This document shows positions 1 to 9,570 of a DNA stretch of 64,000 nucleotides, piece by piece. Position 1 is the first letter of the stretch. Each line of letters starts with the position of its first letter. The stretch covers positions 5,580,884 to 5,644,883 of the forward strand of contig NW_024037067.1 of assembly GCF_015706575.1 (NCBI RefSeq), in the 5' to 3' direction. The notes under the pieces are model-generated. The model did not search any database and was not told the DNA's origin. It saw only the letters and a program-made list of their open reading frames with translations. The stretch comes from Patiria miniata (Eukaryota > Echinodermata > Asteroidea > Valvatida > Asterinidae). The translations under genes were made by a program, and so were the position numbers.

Positions 1-999
1 CAGTTTTATTGGTTGAACATTCCCAATCCTCACATAGGCATGCGCAATACTACCAGTGAGTCAGAATTTTATAGTCCTAATGTCACTACGCAACGCCCCA
101 GGTGCATTCTGCATGACACTGCGCAGTAGGCACGACGCGCGCGCCAATCTCCATAAAAGGAGTTGTTTACATCTTACTTGCCAGCTGGACACTCCATTAT
201 TTAGCTAGAGGGGTGTTTAAAAAAACATGAAGTGAACTTCAGTGAACAAAATCAGAGTTTTTTTACCCCAATTTTTGGATTTTCTTTTACCGAAAAGGTA
301 TTTATGAATGGGAATAAATATGTGCTTGGTCGGCTCGGGTAATTATCAGCACCCAGACTCCAAGCGGTCTTAAACAGAGTGATTAAAACCTCTCGAGCAC
401 ACATTTATTCCCTTTAATAAAGTATAATAGCATGAAAGTTGTATCTTGGGTGAGCACTAAATGTTGTTTTGATTGAAATTATCTTCTTTTTTTTTTTACA
501 TGGTATCTGTGGTGGATCCGGGGGGGGGGGGGGGGGGGGGGGTGCCGGCAGTAACCTCACTGGATCATCCCTGTATGTGTGTCATTCGCTTTCAGATGCA
601 ACTTTGTGCAAAAAAGTGCCCCCCCCCCCACCCCCTCCAAAAAAATTTAAAAATAAATAAAAAAAAATTAACAAATTTTTTTTGGGCTGTCTGACAATAA
701 TTCAGTTCTCACAGGGTAGGCTGGTTCCCGCCCCTCTATCAGTATCAATAATATACAGCCCAGGAGCCAGTCTGCTCGCAAAGCGGATCTGTTCATGTCT
801 ATTAAAAAACAAAAACTTTTTTCAGAGAATTGCACACGTGCAAAAAAACAAAAATAGGTTGATAATTCATGAGAAGAAAAAAACTGAATTTGTTGATGAG
901 CATGGGGAATCTATAAACTTGTAGTTTCATCAGAGAGAGGATAGATAAACTTGATAGTTTTTGTAATAATTTACATCCTTAACTAAATCGTGTCATCAG
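1..999. other. Non-coding left flank, probably formin intron
   Basis: No exon is recognised. Contents are a small fold-back with GGGAATAAATATGTGC at 310 and its inverse near 398-413, a pure G run near 520-542, and an A-rich stretch containing a dispersed repeat copy (about 682-905). The acceptor at 999 implies that at least the right part is intron. Confidence 0.5.
682..905 (-). repeat. Dispersed repeat family F, copy 1
   Basis: The stretch around GACAATAATTCAGTTCT and GGGTAGGCTGGTTCC recurs in inverse orientation at about 60000-60380. A weaker match around GAACTATTGTCTCGCAA lies near 62830-62960. Family type unknown; no clear terminal repeats were found. Confidence 0.5.
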
Positions 1000-1848
1000 A
1001 GTTTTACTGATGAGGCGCGAGATCGTCTGGAGGCCATCGAGTCCTTGCATGCCAAGGCTCAAGAGGAATTCAACAAGACAGCCCAGTACTTTGGAGAAGA
1101 CCCGGCCTCTACCGAGAGCGATTCCTTCTTTGGAATATTCTCAGTTTTCACGTCAAAGTTTGCAGTAAGTATGATTCGTGTAATTTCTGACAAACAAGTG
1201 TCATTTCTGGTAAAGGAGGACAGCTCAATACTGAGTCAGTCACAAATCCAACTATAAAACGTTAGTTGCAAGTCAGTCACAAGTCAATCACAAGTTCATC
1301 TGAGGGTTGTCACAAGTTGTTCACAATTCAATCACAAGTCTGAGGTTGGTCATAAGTCAATCACAAGTCAATCACAAGCCCATCTGTGGTTGGTCACATT
1401 TCAGTCGCAAGTCCATCTGAGGTTGGTTATAAGTCAATCACAAAGTGAATCACAAGCCCATCTGTGGTTGGTCACAAGTCAATCACAAGTCCATCTTAGG
1501 TTAGTCATAAGTAAATCACAAGTCAATCACAGGCCCATCTGTGGCTGGTCACAAGTCAATCACAAGTCCATCTTAGGTTAGTCATAAGTAAATCACAAGT
1601 CAATCACAAGCCCATCTGTGGTTGGTCACAAGTCAGTCACAAGTCAATCATTAGTCAATCATTAGTCCATCACTATTCAGATAGCAAGTCAAATCACTTT
1701 ACCCCTCCACCATCTGTACAAAACTTTCAATTTTTTCTTCAAAATTTACACTTATAAAATTCAAATGGATCTAATTTGTGTTTCATTCAATTGTTTATGC
1801 CAACAGAAAGCGCACAGCGAAAACATGCAGAAAAGCAAGTCGCCTTGA
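1000..1848 (+). CDS. Formin, C-terminal end of FH2 domain (last two coding exons, 5' part outside window)
   Basis: Two exons read in one phase. Exon 1000-1164 follows an acceptor ending at 999 and stops at a GTAAGT donor at 1165; it encodes 55 residues containing the late-FH2 block YFGEDPAST...FFGIFSVF. Exon 1807-1848 follows a CAACAG acceptor, continues in phase 0 with KAHSENMQKSKSP and ends in TGA. Formins nucleate and elongate unbranched actin filaments; this block is the end of the FH2 dimer that caps barbed ends. Two AATAAA signals lie close behind (1872 and 1880), supporting a terminal exon. The protein ends 13 residues after the intron, so no DAD autoregulatory tail follows the FH2 domain in this transcript. 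Earlier exons must lie left of the window. Formin identity is from recalled FH2 motifs; the subfamily is not assigned. Confidence 0.75.
1260..1690. repeat. Minisatellite, CACAAGTCAATCACAAG-type units
   Basis: Degenerate tandem units built from CACAAGTCAATCACAAG and CCATCTGTGGTTGGT fill the last formin intron just after the donor. The short reading frame across it is only the repeat translated. A related but simpler array lies at 13870-14320. Confidence 0.85.
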
Positions 1849-2504
1849 GGTTTGCCTTTGGCCAGAAGAAAAATAAATGAATAAAACTAGAGGCTGCTTG
1901 GTTGAATCGACCAATAGGAAGAGAGCTATGACTGACATAGTAGTCACATGACCAAAATGTCAGCCAATCACACGACTGGATGTTGAAGAACAGGACCATG
2001 ATGGCATGATACACATACATGCTGTTAAACCTGGAAATAAGTAGTTGGGTCATGTGACATTACCAAATCAGTCATGTGACCAATGTCAAAGGCCAGGAGC
2101 TGGGACGACTGTATAATTGATTAATTTTGTTTTATGTAGAATTGTTTATCTGTAAGTTCACCCAGATGTCTTGCCCCATTGTTTTAATGTGATGAATACA
2201 TTTTTGGAATGTCTGTTCAAATTGTATCATTATTTGTGTATTGTTTTTATTTGTTTATATTATTTTACATGCCATATACTGAGTTAACGTCAGTGCTTAA
2301 CGTGTGTTGAATTTTGCAAAATATTTGCTGAAATGTAGTAGTTTGCAGTTAGTGTTGTGTTTAAAGTGTTGTGTGAATCAAGTCAGAGTAAAGCTGATGT
2401 TTAAAAAAAACTTATTTGTTTCTATAATTTTGAAGTTCTTATTTATCTTGAATTCCAGTTATTACTTGTGTTTAATTTCTGTTTCAGTCATAACCATGCA
2501 ATTC
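1849..2504. other. Formin 3' UTR and intergenic sequence
   Basis: Two AATAAA signals at 1872 and 1880 probably end the formin transcript. The rest is AT-rich and without a recognised gene up to the MITE at 2505. Confidence 0.45.
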
Positions 2505-2852
2505 AGGCGATTCACAATGCAGTGCGCCACCAAGAGTTTGCCATGGAGAGTCCATTTTTCAAGTTTACGGTCGACAAAACGCGGTCCATTTGAATGAGTG
2601 TCAGTAGACAATTTGAGCTAATTTTGTTATAGATTCGGACATAGCGTTCTGCCGCCTTACAAAAAACACCATATTGATCAAAAGAAAAAAACGGCGAACA
2701 TATATTCGAATCATACTCTTACGAAACTACTGACCGAAAAAAACTAACAATTTCAAATGTCCCGGGCTGCGAATTTGTCGACCATCTCCCACAATGCACT
2801 GGGGAAAATGAACTCTCTGTGGCAAACTCTTGGTGAATTGGTGAATCGCCCG
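2505..2852. mobile_element. Non-autonomous DNA transposon (MITE) family D, copy 1
   Basis: Imperfect terminal inverted repeats: AGGCGATTCAC on the left and its inverse GTGAATCGCC on the right, extending through CACCAAGAGTTTGCC. Flanked by AATTC direct repeats (2500-2504 and 2853-2857), a likely 5-bp target duplication. About 348 bp, no coding capacity. A second copy lies at about 37600-37910. Confidence 0.7.
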
Positions 2853-3323
2853 AATTCAGCTTTCAGCTGCAAATTGGTTTAATAAATATGAATGAATGTA
2901 TGAATGAAAACCCTTTGGATCTCTATCCTGAACCTACAATGTAATTAAACTGCCCAAAACTGGTGTGGAAAAAAATCGGATCATGAGCTGAGAGAAGGTG
3001 GTTTATTTTAGTAATAATTACCTTGATAATTATTCATCCAGTCATTGACAGTATTTACACAAAACTTGTACGGATAATTTGTTTTTTTAAATGTATATAC
3101 AATGCCAACTTGTAAAGATCATTGTGTGTTGTACAGACTTAACGTGTGTGCTTTATTTTACACACATTTAAAACTGCAAGCGTTATTTAAAATATACAAG
3201 GGAATATTCATCATTTTTTAAGTGGTTCGTCAAAAATCTTGTTCCTGTTTATGATTGGGTACAAGTAAATTACAGGTTGCTCCTGGTAATTAGACCAGTG
3301 CTTTACAGCACAACTTTGAGTAA

Positions 3324-3865
3324 ATCCCCTTAAAAAATTTGGTCGGGATCCCGACCAATATCCCGGTGGGATAGGTCGGGAATCCCGGTGGGATACTGCC
3401 CGGGATCCCGACCTTACCACCGGGATATTTTGTCGGGATCCCGACCTATCCCGTCGGGATACCGATCGGGATCCCGATGGGATGGGTCGGGATCCCGATG
3501 GGATAGGTCGGGAATCCCGGTGGGATACTGCTCGGGATCCCGACCTATACCACCGGGATATTTTGTCGGGATCCCGATGGGATGGGTCGGGATCCCGATG
3601 GGATAGGTCGGGAATCCCGGTGGGATACTGCTCGGGATCCCGACCTATACCACCGGGATATTTTGTCGGGATCCCGATGGGATGGGTCGGGATCCCGATG
3701 GGATAGGTCGGGAATCCCGGTGGGATACTGCCCGGGATCCCGACCTATACCACTGGGATATTTTGTCGGGATCCCGATGGGATGGGTCGGGATCCCGATG
3801 GGATAGGTCGGGATCCCAGTCAGTATCCCACCGGGATCCCAAAGTATCCCACCGGGATCCCGGTT
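3324..3865. repeat. Palindromic GGGATCCCGA-type minisatellite, left array
   Basis: Dense tandem units built on the palindrome GTCGGGATCCCGAC and variants such as GGGATCCCGATGGGAT. There is a higher-order period of about 100 bp (compare the blocks at about 3482, 3582 and 3682). The outer edge reads CCCCTTAAAAAATTTGG. Long frames on both strands (GIPVG / SGSRWD peptides) are translated repeat, not genes. Confidence 0.9.
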
Positions 3866-4593
3866 AAATTCCACCTGTGAGAAGCTGAAATAACTGGAAA
3901 AAAAAGAAGTTTTATACTCACTATTATGAATTTATTATCATCTTTTGCCATACATCACGTCTTACCGTTCAAACAATATCCTCAACAGCTGTGTAAAAAA
4001 ACTGCACATCCTATATGACACAATTTAAAGGGACCATTTTTAGATGGTGGTTGTAAAAACAAAATCATCAAAAGATCACGTAATTAACGAAAAATGTGAA
4101 AAAAACAAAACGCGGTCAAAGGTCAGCGTTCGATTTTTCATCACTATTATTAACAGCTTGTATCCATAATCTGAATACATAGTCTTTTTTTGTCAAATAC
4201 TTGTGAGGGGTCTCTAGCGGGGACTTCAGGGAAGGGGGGCTCTGGTCTGGTTCTGGAGTAAGGGAAGAGGGGGGCACGCAGGTTCTTTGTTGGAGTGAGT
4301 GCTGACACGGAAACTGGATCTCCCTTGCTCTGACTGTTTATTCAGACTGAATCGGCCCAGGTGGGGCCACCTGTAAAGATCGGGCAGGCACTCATATACA
4401 AACAATGTACATGTGTAACTCATGAAATAATAAGCGTACATGTATTAGAAAGATGTACACACATTACCCAGTTAATTACCAAGAGTGAAAAGCCTATATG
4501 CAAGTATGGTGACCGCATCGAGCACCCAAGGATGGAATCACAAACAGACAGGCCGGCCCTGCGCACTGACTGACCAACACTCGCACACACTAT
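3866..4593. other. No gene seen
   Basis: AT-rich sequence with a short G/C-skewed stretch around 4205-4280. No exon, RNA gene or clear element was recognised before the fold-back element at 4594. Confidence 0.4.
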
Positions 4594-5550
4594 GGGTGTC
4601 GGACGCTTCGCCCCATTTCCACGTCGCCCCATGTCACTTCGCCCCTAACCACTTCGCCCCATCCCCACATCGCCCCATCCCCACATCGCCCCATCTCCGC
4701 TTCGCCCCATCCCCACTTCGCCCCATCCCCTCTTCGCCCCATCCCCACTTCGCCCCATCCCCACTTCGCCCCATGTAGTATGAAAAAGATGAAGGCTATA
4801 GGGTGCCGACCAAATAAACAGCCAAAGACCCCAGATAATAAATGCTCCCAATTCTAGAAACTCAGGAAAAATACAAACTCTCTGATGAGGTGCTCGAGAC
4901 ACAGATGAGAGAAATGATGGCTCTATCCCATTCAGAGACGCCTCTCCTATTGGCTTGTGAATAAAATCATCAGCCGCTGGATTCAAAAGAACCCGTACTA
5001 TGGGTCAGTGAGTTACAAGGAACTCACTGCCTTGAGGAAAATGTTCCGTCAAAATTTGTCTGATATGTGACACTTACAACTTCATTTAGATGAGATTGGT
5101 TCCTCCAAGAGTGAAATTAGAATGTCAAAGGTATTGTCGTTCTCAGATAAGTGGGAGACGGGTTGGTATACAATGTAGCTGGGTTGGGAACAAAGTTGGA
5201 TCTCAGTTACTTCAAGCTTTTTTCTCGGTAGGGGAGAGCCTAGCTTGAGAGGTTGGTTATGAATTGTTCATTTGGTGATGGGCTAATTCTTTCCGTTGGT
5301 TAGTGAATCTGGTGAAATTGTTTTTTTTAAGCCAATAAAATAGATGAGATTTTTTTTTACATGTAACGGCTGGGGCGAAGTGGGGATGGGGCGAAGTGGG
5401 GATGGGGCGAAGTGGGAATGGGGCGAAGTGGGAATGGGGTGATGTGGGGATGGGGCGATGTGGGAATGGGGCGAAGTGGGGATGGGGCGAAGTGGTTAGG
5501 GGCGACGTGACATGGGGCGACGTGGAAATGGGGCGAAGTGTCCGACATTC
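4594..5550. mobile_element. Fold-back DNA transposon with minisatellite arms and 8-bp target duplication
   Basis: Long inverted arms (about 4594-4775 and 5364-5550) begin with GGGTGTCGGACGCTTCG on the left and the inverse of GAATGTCGGACACTTCG on the right. Each arm is itself an array of CTTCGCCCCATCCCCA-type units. The element is flanked by CACACTAT on both sides (4586-4593 and 5551-5558), an 8-bp duplication as made by hAT and P superfamily transposases. The 590-bp core has no long frame, so it is non-autonomous. Superfamily is inferred from duplication length only. Confidence 0.8.
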
Positions 5551-7104
5551 CACACTATCACACACCGCAAGCACCCACATCCGTCCCTAAAATGCACAAT
5601 ATGATCACCAACTTACATGAACTTTCCAAAACTATATGACAGTGACAGTTGTAAGAATTTCTATAAACTGGTCTCCAGACAATTAAGTGCCCAATAATGC
5701 AATATAGGCCTACGTCCACATAAAATCACTCTTAAACCACAAACTACTGTAAGTTACATATCACAATACATGTACTGCTCACGCACGCGCACTGCACATG
5801 GTCACACTGTGTGTGCCATCAACTGTGCAAACATGGGTTGCTAACCCTCGTGCATTTGGTCACAGTGCTCCCTAAATCTTACAGCAAAAATCTCTCCAAA
5901 AACTTCATTACATTCTCCAAAACTACCACCATATTAATCTATAATAATTTGCTGATACAATAAAGGGCACATAGGTAATAATCATCTGGATTTTTGGTGA
6001 AATAATTGCATTCAAAAATGACCTAAAAAAGTACAATACATTTACCTGTAAAGATCGGGCAGGCACTGCCTAGCCTAGGCCTTGCCACGACCGCATGGTT
6101 TGGGAGCTGTGAATTAACAACGTGCAGTTCACGTCAAGTGAACAATCCACAAAAGTGATCTAAAGCCAAACCTATGATGACAAATAATTTGATAATACAC
6201 ATTTCTAATCAAGATAAGCATAATTCTTCTTTAAAATCTAAACATAATGTTCATTTTCCTTGACTAAGAAATATTCACAAAATACAAGTGCAAAATCACA
6301 GCTCCATAAATCAATACTATTTTTGGCTCCACTAGAAAAATCAATACTTTGTATAGCCTTGTCTCCAGTCACACTGAGTAGACTTCACTCAAGTCACATG
6401 AATAAATAACAAGGTAAATGCAAGGTTTGTAGTGAATAAACAACCAGAGAAAGGGGTCATTATAGAAGAACAAGAAATATAATCAACACAACCATGACTT
6501 ATCATGCTTATTGTTAAAAAAAAAGACTTAAATTCAGATAAGTCACGTGACCTTCGTTTGTTGACAAATGCTCGAAAACGGCCAACAAGTTTTTTTTAGG
6601 AACTATAGATGCTCTGTGGTGCAATCTGAGGCGATTCCTTGCCACTTTCCCCTGATTTTTTTTAAGCAGAAGTGTTTAAAATTATAAGAAATTTTGTTTT
6701 ATTTGTTTCAATGATTGATACTTTTGCTCCTGTAAAGTTTCTTCTGTTTTCAAATTTTAGATTATGTTTACAATGTATAAATTGTTCCAAGATCGATGCT
6801 CTCTGTTTAACCATTTTTAGTAGTTCTTCAATATGTTTTATAAAAACTTGGGATTTACTTTGTCAATATTAAGTGCGAAAACAAATCGCATGAACATTTC
6901 ATATTTCAAGAAGCCTTGTGTTGTGTAGCGCTGCCGTAGTAGCAGTAGTTCCGATTTTAAATTTGTAAATAAAACCATGGAGGTAGCCATCCGATCAGCA
7001 GGGAGAGAAATTGTAAAACCATTGAGGTCTCAGACAGAAAAAGTCGTTGGCGATTGCAATTTCAATATGATACAACACAATGTGAAGGAGAAATCTCATT
7101 TTTG
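5551..7104. other. No gene seen
   Basis: AT-rich sequence with scattered short frames. An ATG at about 6975 opens a 51-codon frame on the + strand (starting MEVAIRSAG) with no recognised similarity. The phrase TGTAAAGATCGGGCAGGCACT occurs both near 4372 and near 6047, a short duplication. Confidence 0.4.
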
Positions 7105-7761
7105 TTATTTAAAAAATAATAATTGTAGATAATGACGATGAGAAATAATCACCGGGAATTGCTTCCTATCCCGGCCGCGGCCGGCCCCGGCCGGCCCGGC
7201 GTGCGGGCGCGGGCCGGCCCGGCGTGCGGGCGCGGGCCAGCCCACACTGGCTACGCCGGACACCAGTAGTAGTTTTACGCGACCACATTTTCCCTCAGCA
7301 TTTGAGACACCAACGCATTCATGGATCGCTAAAAAACTTGCTTTATTGCAATATTTGCTGATTGGTTTTGTCCTAAGGACAATGCATGGATTAAAAGTTA
7401 GGTCTCTTTTCCGAACGTCATGCTTCACCGGCACCGCACCGTATGCTAAATCTTGACAACAATTGTTGATAATGAATGATATTGTCCTGTCAAAACTGAT
7501 TTCCTTTTTTTCTGTGGCAGCAAACGTTGTGTAAAAAGAAGGTATGTGAAAATTTCTTGATGGTGTTTCAAAGCCCAAACTGCCTCCTAAGCGATCTGCG
7601 AGTGAAAAAACTTGCACAGGCGCAGAAGTAGGCCTATGAACAAACTTGTTAACTTTGGTCAATGGTGCGTTTTTGTAGTGTTTTGATTTTTTTCTTCTCA
7701 GATCATGACTTCGGTCTTGTATTAAAAAATGTTCCGGTCCAGTAAAAGTTCTGAGCAACAA
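7105..7761 (-). CDS. Unrecognised 218-codon open frame, possibly transposon remnant
   Basis: The longest frame of the 2-9 kb region apart from satellites. The middle contains FIINNCCQDLAYG followed about 25 residues later by VLRTKPISKYCNKAS. This faintly recalls a spacing seen in repetitive invertebrate proteins of unknown function (D-x-x-Y-G, then R-x-x-x-x-x-x-Y-x-x-x), but the match is from memory and weak. The C-terminal third runs through a GC-rich GGCCGGCCCGGCGTGCGGGC repeat (7170-7250) and is probably not protein. It lies between the two GGGATCCCGA arrays. No start context or intron supports it as a host gene. Confidence 0.2.
   Translation of the reverse strand: MLLRTFTGPEHFLIQDRSHDLRRKKSKHYKNAPLTKVNKFVHRPTSAPVQVFSLADRLGGSLGFETPSRNFHIPSFYTTFAATEKKEISFDRTISFIINNCCQDLAYGAVPVKHDVRKRDLTFNPCIVLRTKPISKYCNKASFLAIHECVGVSNAEGKCGRVKLLLVSGVASVGWPAPARRAGPRPHAGPAGAGRGRDRKQFPVIISHRHYLQLLFFK
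7168..7255. repeat. GC-rich tandem repeat
   Basis: Units of CCGGCGTGCGGGCGCGGG and GGCCGGCCC repeat within an otherwise AT-rich region. Confidence 0.75.
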
Positions 7762-7794
7762 GCCCTGCGGTCTTGAGGATTCCCCCCCCCCCCA

Positions 7795-8362
7795 AATTCG
7801 AGCCCTTACTTCGTCCCACCTTATCCCAACTCATCCCGCCTTCGGTCAGGATTCTGACTAAAATTCCATCGGGATCCCGACCCATCCCACCTTGGGTCGG
7901 GATCCCGACATAAGCTACCCCGATGTATCCCGTCGGGATACATCCATCCCGACTTATCCCAACGTATGCCAGGATGAGCTGATCGGGATCCCACCTTATC
8001 CCAACTCATCCTGCCTTCGGTTGGGATTCTGACCAAAATTCCATCACTCATCCCACCTTGGGTCGGGATCCCGACATAAGCTATCCCGATGTATCCCGTC
8101 GGGATACATCCATCCCGACTTATCCCAACATATGCCGGGATGAGCTGATCGGGATCCCACCTTATCCCGCCTTCGGTCGGGATTCTGACCAAAATTCCAT
8201 CGGGATCCCGACTCATCCCACCTTGGGTCGGGATCCCGACATAAGCTATCCCGATGTATCCCGTCGGGATACATCCATCCCGACTTATCCCAACGTATCC
8301 CGGTGGGATGTACCGGGAATCCCGGCGGGATATGTCGGGATCCCGACCACTTTTTTTAAGGG
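7795..8362. repeat. Palindromic GGGATCCCGA-type minisatellite, right array
   Basis: Same GTCGGGATCCCGAC palindrome family as the left array, with a longer repeat including TATCCCGTCGGGATACATCC, present three times with about 180-bp spacing. The outer edge reads CCACTTTTTTTAAGGGG, the inverse of the left array's outer edge CCCCTTAAAAAATTTGG. Confidence 0.9.
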
Positions 8363-8447
8363 GATATCAGTGTTGCGCTCTTCAGAAACGATAAAGTGGG
8401 CATGGCCAATTTCACGGCTCTGCAAACCATGTGATTCTGCGTTTATA

Positions 8448-9213
8448 TAAAAGGCATATTTTGGATCATTTGCTTTACATGAATTTTGTTAATTTCCAAA
8501 TAATACCACTCAAAATCCAAAGAAGAATGTTAAAAACCTAGCCTGTTGAAGGTTCCGCTCAGTGGATATTACACTTTTCGTGAAAACAGTGAAAATCCAT
8601 GCACAACTTAAAAAATACATCAGTCACTGATAGTTGAAAATCACCTACATTTCTTGATTTCTTCTAATTGACAGCAAGCCAGACGGAGGAATTTCACAGG
8701 GTGTTTAGTACCAGTACAATCTTCAATCATAACACAGTGGAACGCTGCTATAACGAACATCGCGGGATCCACAGAAATTGTTCGTAATTGTAATCGTTCG
8801 GTATGGTGATTTTAAGCTGTCGGTGCTCCGGTAATCACTTTTCAATAAAAAGCGCCCTTCAGAACTTCCCCCTGCATGCCCTGGCAGTTACTGAAAGACG
8901 ACTTTGAACACGTGCCGACTATTGAATTATGTAATTACATGTAGTTTTTGAGCTTACAACCCACAGCAATGGGGGGCTTTCCCCATTTTTTCCTTGGGGA
9001 AATAATAGTCACTTGTCACTCTTCTGTTGACATTTTTCAACAACAATGTGCAGTTGGTTTTGTACAAAAAAATGGGAGCCAAGGATGATGTTCAGTACAG
9101 CCGAATGTTTAGTATAGCGGTGTTCGGTATAGCGACTCCACTGTAGGCTTTTTGGTAATAAGTTGGTAGGTTACTTTTGGTATAAATTCAAATGATCCTA
9201 AATGCCTTTAAGC
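8448..9213 (+). mobile_element. TTAA-type MITE family B, copy 1, split by a nested element
   Basis: Starts with AAAGGCATATTTTGGATCAT and ends with AAATGATCCTAAATGCCTTT, inverse of each other. The inner text (CTCAAAATCCAAAGAAGAAT, CAGCAAGCCAGACGGA) recurs in copies at 18267, 24412, 39815, 45990, 42812 and 52064. It is interrupted at 8735-9143 by a pogo-like element. Confidence 0.75.
8735..9143. mobile_element. pogo/Tigger-like non-autonomous element nested in family B MITE
   Basis: Left end CAGTGGAACGCTGCTATAAC and right end, read inversely, CAGTGGAGTCGCTATACCG. CAGTGG followed by a CTATAACGAAC-like stretch is the usual terminus of pogo/Tigger elements. A TA follows the right end. About 409 bp, no coding capacity. 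Confidence 0.65.
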
Positions 9214-9570
9214 TTAATTTATTTACTTACGGTAAGCACACTGGGTCCATGTTGACTTAAAGCAATGGCTGCATGAACAGAAATATACCCAATTTTTCAC
9301 TTCATAAAGAAGTGAGACTTAAATAATTCACACATGTAAGTAGGTAGCCTTTCTGTGTTCAGTAGTTAACGAAAACAGTGTTTTACATTAAGAAAACTGT
9401 CAATAATGAATCTTTATGGAATAAAATGTGAAGACCAGCTTTCTATTTTTTTAATTACTGTCCATTTCATTTCAGTGTGAGGAAAACCAGTGGTATTGAC
9501 ATGTAGATAAAATCTTTTCTACTGAAAAAGAATGACAAGAAATGTGATGTTTTTGTAACAGAAGGGATAA

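Noticed and set aside
3388-3874. Several frames encoding GIPVG / SGSRWD repeats on both strands
   Set aside because: Translations of a palindromic minisatellite with no start context or conserved domain.
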